DNA of 64,000 bases from Viscum album (Eukaryota > Streptophyta > Magnoliopsida > Santalales > Viscaceae). The notes under the pieces are model-generated. The model searched no databases. It worked only from the letters and a program-made list of their open reading frames with translations, and had not been told where the DNA came from. The stretch is from NCBI GenBank assembly GCA_963277665.1, contig OY728159.1, positions 1,020,165,343 through 1,020,229,342 on the forward strand. The letters are read 5' to 3'. Numbering within the stretch: the first letter of the stretch is position 1; every line of letters begins with the position of its first letter. A program made the position numbers and the translations under genes. Below are positions 57,851-64,000 of this stretch, piece by piece.

Positions 57851-59713
57851 TGTGATTTGCCAATAAAAACACATATGTTTATTACATTTTAATGGTATTA
57901 AATGTTCATTTTTTATCTTATGGGTTTGAGTTAGTGGATTTTAATTTTGAACATCCATTCTTATCATTTGTGCACTTCATGCCTAATGTACACCAATTTA
58001 GGCCCAATGATTCATCTGATTTTAAGGAATGTAATTATCCATATTTTAATTTGATATTTTGATAAATTTATTTACACTTTAATATGAACATTTTTCATTC
58101 AGATATCAATGGAGGATCCAGAAAGGATGATGGAGATATGTGGCGATTAATGGAAACAATTCTAGAGAAGGCAGATTGGACACCATCCCACTGATGAGAA
58201 CATGTGGCCCACAATACAGACCCAATGAAGCCCAAATTTCATGGGATTATAGATGAAATATATTAGAAAAAATCATTATTCATTATCCAGTGCTAATTAT
58301 TCCTCCATTGTGGCTATTAAGGATTCCCAAATAGAATATCAAAATCTGGGCCAGAATCTTCTACCTTAAATTTTATCCCACTAAATCAGCCATAAATTTT
58401 GATCCACAACTTCAAATGGGCCCATATTTTACAGGAGGTTAGGAGACATCCGTAGATCCATTTTCTTAGTCTATGTGACACTCTAATTCGGCCATCTAGA
58501 AGGTCATTTTGATGCGTATGTTTAGTGGAATCAAGCTGGCTTCCACTTTGGGTCAAAGGATGGAATCAATTTTTATCCACTAATTTTCACCACCATAAGG
58601 CCTAAATTAATTTAATAATTGGGCATACATTGATTGAGGATCTCCCTAAGGTTTCCCAATTTCCTATTTAAGGCAGTGGTGGTGATGGGGTAGGTAGCTC
58701 TTGTTTTGATATAATGTTATTATGCCAAAGTTCCGTTGTAATGTTTTCAATTTCCATGTAAGTTTCTTTTTGTATTTATATATTATTAATCAACATATTT
58801 ATCTTATATTCTTCCCATTTATTTCATTAAAACTCACAAAGAACAGTGATATCTCTGTGTTGTGGTGAATTAGTTCACACAAAGGTGGGAATTTCATTCA
58901 GACACAAAGAGGAGTGCTCTTTATTTCCGTGGTTTTAATTTCTTCAATCCAATTCTTGTAAGCCATCTTCCACCCACCATTGAGATTATACCATAAATGG
59001 AGGGATAAACCTTTACTGGGATGATTTTAGGAAGATTAAAAGGTTGTATTGAATGTTATTTTATGAAGTAATTGTTTTTAATTGGATAATTAATTTAAGA
59101 CTTCCATTTTTCAGTTATTTCCACTCTTCATCTTCACTGTGTTTGAGGAAGCTAAATCCAAGTACTAAAATGACCATATACCTTGGATAGATCATGAATT
59201 TGGTTCTCTATGTGTGTAATGGATTAGTAATTGAGTTTATTTTTCATAAAACCATAAAATGATAAACGTTTTTTTATTTTGTAGAATGGATTCATGAATA
59301 ATTAATAAAACCAAATTTTTCTAAAGAAGTAAAATTCATTAAATTCACCCCGAGTATAACCCTAAGATAAACCCATTTTCAATAAATTTAATTAACTTAG
59401 GTTTCTTAGTGTTATTTAAAACCATCTAAAATCAAAACCAATTTGTCCACTTCATAGCCAAAAATCCATCTCATGGGTTGTGTATCTTAGATAACTTCTT
59501 TGGTCTTTCTGGATTCGACAACATAAGATTGACTACAAGGACCATTAAACATTCATCTCTTGGGTGAATTTGAATGTGAATCTGACACCCCCCCACCCCA
59601 CCCCCCAGGACCCCCCACCCCACCCCATGGACACCCACCTGGACAGCCCCCAACCCTCAGGACACCCCCACCCCCTACACACCCTCACCCACTTGAATAG
59701 ACCCCCCCCCCCA
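57851..59713 (+). repeat. 3' LTR of element F
   Basis: It begins TGTGATTTGCC and ends in a run of C followed by CA at 59712-59713, about 1.86 kb. A TATA-like TATTTAAGGC lies near 58663-58673. Its last about 130 bp are the C-rich minisatellite also seen at 49077-50360, then CTTGAATAGACCCCC. The matching 5' LTR body is missing, so LTR divergence cannot be used for dating. Confidence 0.7.
59585..59712. repeat. Short C-rich minisatellite at the end of the F 3' LTR
   Basis: Units such as GGACACCCCCACCCCCT and CCCAGGACCCCCCACCCC repeat for about 0.13 kb. Sequence and orientation are those of the large array at 49077-50360. Both arrays end in CACxxxTTGAATAG plus a C run, so they hold the same place in the two LTR ends of F. 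Confidence 0.85.
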
Positions 59714-59984
59714 GATTTCCTGATATGATCCAGAGGGGCATTTCACCTTTCTGATTTCATTAAAATGAACTATCACCTGTCAGGGAGTAAAAATAGAGCA
59801 AACACATTTGGATTTGTTTCAAAACATATGACAATTATTATTGAGTTATTTATTTTCCAAATTCAATCATGCATCAATATGATGTTTTTATATCTTGGTA
59901 TAATTGAAAACATAGGATATCCTTTTATAAGTTTATTAATCTGACATATCTCCCACCAGAGGGACAAATCCTAGCTAAAAAGTT
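59714..59984. other. Non-coding DNA right of element F
   Basis: The flank of F is AT-rich and has no ORF or RNA gene that I recognise. The five bases after the LTR (GATTT) would be one copy of its target duplication; the left copy is not found because the 5' LTR is lost. Confidence 0.4.
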
Positions 59985-60965
59985 TTGAATGATGTGAAAG
60001 TCTGGGAAAATATCCTCAAATAATTTTTGATTTGTAGTAACTAACAACACATCAATTAGAGTTTACATTTTCCAGAGATGGCCAAAAATGGGTTTCAATT
60101 GGGTTTTAAAACACTAACACATGCTAGAAATAGTCAAACCCATAGAAAATGACCTCAAATTGATTTGAAATCATAATAATGTTTTCTATGAATTATTTGT
60201 GACATAAAAAAGTAGACGGAATATCAATATAACATGTGGTGAGCTCGAAATGGTTGAATAAATTGTTCTTAAAGAATTTTCAGTCCTTAAAAATGTGCGC
60301 TAGGTAGTAAAAACCAAGAAAAAAACCTTTACATTCTTTGAAATCAGAGGGCAACAGTCATTGAATGATTTATAAAATGTAGGGACAGACACTGTGTTAC
60401 TCTGAGTTGTCTTTTGTCTTGGATGACCAAAAAATACATTTTTAATATTTTAAAACACTAAAACGTGCATGTAACAGTCCAAACCATAGAAAATGACATT
60501 ATATTGTCGTGAAATTATACAATAAATATCTTTGAATTATTTTTTACTTGTACAAGTAGACGACGTGTCAATCTGACATGTGATGTTCTCAATCTAACTG
60601 AATAAATAGTTTTTAAATATTTGACGGTTTCTAAAAACTTGTGTAAGGGAGGAAAAACCAAGTAGATGACCTTTGATTGTCCTGAAATCATAGGAAAACA
60701 TCAATACAATTATTTTTTGAAATATACATCATGAAGGCACATCAATCTGATTTTTTTTCTTGGAATGATCGAAAACGCCTTTTTAGTGATTTAGAACACT
60801 AAAACATGCATGGAACAGTTCAAACTATAGAAAATGAAAATCGATTGATGTGAAATCATAGGAAAATTACATTTGAATTATTTGTGATGTGTATGAGAAG
60901 GTGGCAAGTCAATTTGACATTATTCTTGCTTGTATTGGTTGAATTATCATTTTAAAATTAAAAAA
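59985..60965. repeat. Tandem satellite, about 171 bp monomer, about six copies
   Basis: Anchors CCATAGAAAATGAC (60140), CCAAGAAAAAAACC (60314), CCATAGAAAATGAC (60484), CCAAGTAGATGACC (60658) and CTATAGAAAATGAA (60825) are spaced 174, 170, 174 and 167 bp. Alternate copies resemble each other more, giving a two-monomer higher-order period of about 342 bp. A related copy lies left of 60140 (GGGAAAATATCCTCAAAT near 60004). Copies are diverged, so the array is old. Confidence 0.8.
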
Positions 60966-61560
60966 AATATTAGAAACTAGTAATACATTGAAAATTGAAC
61001 CAATAAAGACTGTTGTCATAACTTTTGATTTAAATAATCTAGTTTGTTCTAATTACTCGTATTATTTTTCCTATTTAGGGTAAAAACATTTATTTTTAAT
61101 TTATCGGATTTTGGCTTATATGAGATGATGGGTGGAGTGGTGCATGTCGGTGCTCTCCCCAGCCACACGTCTGTCCTTAAAATTGTCAATGACACTTTCC
61201 ATTTAAGACTATAATATATTGGGGATAATGTTAAAAGAAAATAACAAAAAAGAAAAATAAAATAAAAGTGAGGGAGGAGGGGGTAAGGGAAATGTTGCGG
61301 TGGAATAGACTTTTAGTGGTGAACTTCTGAATGAATAATTTAGGCATCCGTTAGAACCCAAACCTAGTAATCCATTCCTTCAAGAAAAACTTTCTTCCCT
61401 ATGCATGACACCTTGAAAGTGCATGCATGCGTGTGGGTGGAGCCTCTATTCACTCCACAATCACCGATCGAATGATAAAAAGTTTGGCCATTCCCTCCAT
61501 ATGCCCTTCATCTGAAGCCATATTCTTCATCCTATCAACTTTTGGCCTAGTCCTACACCC
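60966..61560. other. Upstream region of the polygalacturonase pseudogene
   Basis: This stretch holds an A-rich, G/A-rich tract (61215-61300) and no ORF of note. It would have been the promoter region of the gene that starts at 61640. No specific regulatory motif can be claimed apart from the TATA box. Confidence 0.4.
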
Positions 61561-61568
61561 TATAAATA
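61561..61568 (+). promoter_or_regulatory. TATA box of the polygalacturonase pseudogene
   Basis: TATAAATA lies 79 bp before the ATG at 61640, a normal distance for a plant class II promoter with a short 5' untranslated region. Confidence 0.65.
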
Positions 61569-61639
61569 CCGGATTAACCCTCCTCCATTCCCATCAATTG
61601 CCCACACCTCTACCACAATACATCAAACAAGAAACCAAA

Positions 61640-62436
61640 ATGGCACACCCCACATCTTCAACTCCATCTGTGCTACTTCCCCTTCTCCTCTCCCCATTCT
61701 TCCTCCATCTATGTTCAGGTCCACTCAGGGTTGTGGTGGCCACTTACAATGTGGTGGCCTTAGGGGCTCGGTCGGACGGCAGGACGGCCACCTCAAGGGT
61801 GTTCCTTTCCACCTGGGTGGCAGCCTGTGCCTCCTCATCACCCTCCAGGATTTATATGCCCCTCGGCCGCTTTCTGGTCGCATCCCCACTCGTGTTCACT
61901 GGAAGAAGCTGCTGGAGTAGCCCCACCACCATACGGATTAACGGCACCCTGATCACACCCTTGTACTACTGCTCCCTCAGGGGCACCGCCATCTGGATCA
62001 TGTTCCAGCATGTGTCCGGAGTCTCCATTCTAGGCGGCATGCTCGATGGCCAGGGAGTCAGGTTTTGGGATTGCAAGGCTTATGGAGGCAGCTGCCCATT
62101 TGGAGCCTCGTTCAGTTGATAAAACCTAATATCCAATAATTAAAGTTGTTATTTTTACTCTTTATGTTGGGGTTAAAATGTTGATTATGGGTGATGTAAT
62201 CTTTGGAGTTCATGAATTCCGACAACATCTTTATAAATGGACTGACGTCGGTGAATAGCCAGTTGTTCCACATCGTAATCGACGGGTGCCGAAACGTGAA
62301 GCTGCAACAGGTGAAGGTCGAATTTTCCAGAAGTAGTCCCAACACTGAAGGGATTCATGTCCAGATTTCCACCAGCATGAACATCCTTGGTTCTACTATC
62401 CAGACTGGCGATAAATTTGTGTCAATCGTCCTAGGC
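61640..62436 (+). pseudogene. Polygalacturonase-like gene (GH28), truncated and mutated
   Basis: GH28 polygalacturonases hydrolyse pectin in the cell wall. The ATG at 61640 has good context (ACCAAAATGG) and starts a signal-peptide-like MAHPTSSTPSVLLPLLLSPF. Then come YNVVALGARSDGRT (about residues 36-49), WVAACASSSPSRIYMPLGRF, IRINGTLITP and GVSILGGMLDGQGVRFWDCK, the N-terminal half of the family. The exon 1 frame ends at TGA 62117; the intron ends at AG 62208, and exon 2 reads NSDNIFINGLTSVNSQLFHI and SPNTEGIHVQ. No GT donor fits the phase. The family's catalytic NTD is NTE and GDDC is GDKF, so two of three catalytic aspartates are gone. At 62436 it is cut by element G; the C-terminal half is not in the window. 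Confidence 0.85.
62120..62208 (+). other. Intron 1 of the polygalacturonase pseudogene
   Basis: Between the GASFS residues and FMNSDNIF lie about 90 AT-rich bases ending in TAATCTTTGGAG. The acceptor AG at 62207-62208 keeps phase with exon 2. On the left the expected GT is displaced (AGTTGATAA), giving a frame error of one base if used. The intron place fits GH28 genes. Confidence 0.55.
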
Positions 62437-62878
62437 TGTTGGCTATATAAGCCAAGAAATATGAGTAGAAAAAATTTAAGAGGAAGAAAAATTGTCACAC
62501 AACACAAAGAATCTTTCAAGATTTTTCACTATTGAAATTTCAGAATACAAGTACATCAATTTATATACCCACAACATTAAATGCATATAATTTATGTTGG
62601 TACAAAGAAAGACCAAAAAATTAAATATAGATAATCTATAACGGTAAAAGGAAAGACCAAAATATTAAATGCAGAGCATTTATGAAAGTACAAAGATATA
62701 CCAAATCTTTAAATTAAGAGCATTTATGATGGTACAAAGATATACCAAATCCTTAAATGCATATCATTTAAATTCATTCAAATAAAAAATAAATGATGTG
62801 GACCCGCATGAAATAAATGACGCAGAAAAAAAATCGCGAGATGCTTGACCTGTGGGTTTATTGTTTGCAACTCCAACA
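62437..62878 (-). repeat. 3' LTR of element G
   Basis: On the minus strand the LTR starts TGTTGGAGTTGC and ends GCCAACA; TGTTGG and CCAACA are perfect terminal inverted repeats. Its length is 442 bp. Internally it has three imperfect direct repeats of about 60 bp (TGGTACAAAGA..ACCAAA..TTAAAT, at about 62600-62760). A polypurine tract abuts it. Confidence 0.8.
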
Positions 62879-62888
62879 CTCCCCTTTA
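62879..62888 (-). other. Polypurine tract of element G
   Basis: On the minus strand TAAAGGGGAG directly precedes TGTTGGAGTTGC, the start of the 3' LTR. Confidence 0.75.
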
Positions 62889-62949
62889 AACAAAAATTGG
62901 TTTCATTCCGAGAATCGTTCTGAGTCTTTTGAATACATCTGTCGGTAAT

Positions 62950-64000
62950 GACTTTGTGAAAATATCATCCACCTATTCCGTAGTATGACAATATTGAAAT
63001 TTTATCATTTTCTGCTTCACATGATCTCACAAAAAAATGGAATCGGGTATCAATATGTTTTCTTCTTCCATGTTGCACCGGATTTTTGGAAAGTTCAATT
63101 GCCGACTTGTTATCCACATATATCACTGTGGATCCATCCTGCGGATGCTTCAACTCCTTCAGTAGATTTCTCAACCAGATTCCTTCGCAAATAGTGGATG
63201 ATTCCACTATGTACTCTGCTTCACATGTAGACAAGGCGACCACACATTGATTCCTTGAATTCCACGTGAAATCAGTCGATCCAAGAAAAAATACATACTC
63301 AGTGGTGTTTTTTCTTTCATCTTGGTCACCTCCCCAGTCACTGTCTGAGTATCCATGAAGATTTGCTTCTTCATTGAATGGATAAAAAAGACCAAAATCC
63401 TACGTTCCTTTAATGTACCTGAGGATACGTTTTTCCGCCAGCCAATGTGACTCTTTTGGTGCTTCCATGTACCTACTTAGAAGCCCAACAATATAGACAA
63501 TATCAGGCCTTGTGATTGTGAGATACCTCAGGCTTCAAATCAGACTCTTGAACAGAGTCGAGTCAACACTTCTTCCTTCTCCATATTTTGTCAGTTTTAA
63601 GCTCATTGCCACAGGTGTGTTTACATCATTTCAATTGGCCATATTGAATTTTTCAAGCAACTCCTTAGCATACCTCCTCTGAGAAATATAGATGCCTCCA
63701 TGTTGTTGCTTTACTTATATTCCCAGAAAGAAGGAAATGAGACCTCCATCGGTCATCTCGAACTCCTTGAACATATCCTTCTTGAAATTATTGAACATCA
63801 GTCGACAATTCCATGTAAACAACAAATCATCAACATATAATCATGCAATGAGTATATCGCCACAATAATTCTTCTTGATGTAAACTGAATGCTCATATGG
63901 ACATTTGGTGAAGTCGTTCTCTCGAAGATAGCTTTCAATGCTTTCATTCCAAGCACGAGAAGCCCGCTTCAACCCATAAAGAGATTTCTTCATTCGATAC
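62950..64000 (-). pseudogene. pol: Reverse transcriptase and RNase H of element G (partial, degraded)
   Basis: Reading leftward from 64000: MKKSLYGLKRASRAWNES, then CPYEHSVYIKKNYC, then LYVDDLLFTWNC near 63845-63810 with both catalytic aspartates kept. FEMTDGGLISFFLGI follows near 63760. A stop (TGA to TAA type changes near 63720 and 63640) precedes VNTPVAMSLKLTKYGEG near 63625-63575. RNase H continues with YSDSDWGGDQDE near 63350, VALSTCEAEYIVESSTICEG from 63243 and VIYVDNKSAIELSKNPVQHG near 63125. It ends near 62965 with a stop. The early part of the polyprotein lies right of the window. Confidence 0.87.

Larger units (their letters stand above)
50345..59713 (+). mobile_element. Ty3/gypsy Athila-like element F (5' LTR almost absent)
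   Basis: The order is LTR end, primer-like site, gag, protease, RT, RNase H, integrase, a post-integrase spacer of about 1.85 kb, polypurine tract, 3' LTR. Gag and protease residues (CDLGSSVNIIPHVVYYQLGL and others) are those of the Athila lineage. Only about 20 bp plus minisatellite remain of the 5' LTR: CTTGAATAGCCCCC at about 50355-50368 equals CTTGAATAGACCCCC at the end of the 3' LTR. All coding parts contain stops. Confidence 0.82.
62437..64000 (-). mobile_element. Ty1/copia element G, reverse orientation, continues beyond the window
   Basis: Reading on the minus strand from the right edge: RT, RNase H, polypurine tract, then the 3' LTR at 62878-62437. RT before RNase H with integrase expected further right indicates Ty1/copia. 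The short LTR and residues such as VALSTCEAEY and YVDNKSAIELSKNP are unlike the Angela elements and fit a Tork/TAR-type lineage (inference). It is inserted in exon 2 of the polygalacturonase gene; the candidate target duplication TAGGC (62432-62436) has its partner outside the window. Confidence 0.85.

Noticed and set aside
50369..59713. Element F as an intact, possibly active retrotransposon
   Set aside because: The integrase triad is complete, but there are stops in every protein region, the RT motif is TDE and the 5' LTR is missing.

Overview
This window is nuclear DNA of a seed plant, most likely a flowering plant with a large, repeat-rich, AT-rich genome. The evidence is the mix of retrotransposon lineages (Tekay-like chromovirus, Athila-like Ty3/gypsy, Angela/BARE-like and a second Ty1/copia lineage, plant LINE with a DUF4283 ORF1), a CACTA DNA transposon with GT-AG introns, and a broken plant GH28 polygalacturonase gene. 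I cannot name the species. No intact cellular gene was found. Nearly all reading frames are fragments of decayed transposable elements with many stops and frameshifts.

Layout from left to right. (1) 1-9019: a Ty3/gypsy element 'A' of chromovirus type; its 5' LTR is cut by the window edge and its 3' LTR is complete (about 1.99 kb). A sits inside the untranslated leader of copia element 'B'. (2) 9020-41615: a chain of three Angela/BARE-like copia internal regions (B, D, E) in the same orientation, joined by single shared LTRs of about 2.0 kb (15181-17201 and 32882-34892), i.e. internal-LTR-internal-LTR-internal. The chain carries later insertions: a reverse-oriented LINE ORF1 copy in the RNase H region of B (12614-14705), a complete Angela-like element 'C' with both LTRs in the leader of D (17436-27457), and a short reverse-oriented retroposon of unknown family in the leader of E (about 36912-37849). 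(3) 41616 to about 50360: a CACTA (En/Spm) transposon with a TnpD-like transposase and a second acidic-tailed gene, bordered by G-rich sequence on the left and a 1.3 kb C-rich minisatellite on the right, in inverted orientation. E stops abruptly at this border and never resumes. (4) about 50340-59713: Athila-like gypsy element 'F', with gag to integrase, a long post-integrase spacer holding a tRNA-like hairpin, and a 1.86 kb 3' LTR that ends in the same C-rich minisatellite. Its 5' LTR is reduced to the minisatellite and about 20 bp. (5) 59714-61560: non-coding DNA with about six head-to-tail copies of a roughly 171 bp satellite. (6) 61561-62436: a polygalacturonase pseudogene with a recognisable TATA box, two exons and altered catalytic residues, interrupted by (7) 62437-64000: a reverse-oriented copia element 'G', with its 442 bp 3' LTR and the RNase H/RT end of its polyprotein; it continues past the window.

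The most unusual observations are the LTR-sharing tandem copia chain whose members share some of the same disabling substitutions, the clusters of short ACAC/GTGT near-palindromes in the leaders of both gypsy and copia elements, and the C-rich minisatellite shared by a CACTA transposon and an Athila LTR. All homology calls rest on reading motifs by eye; no database search was possible.
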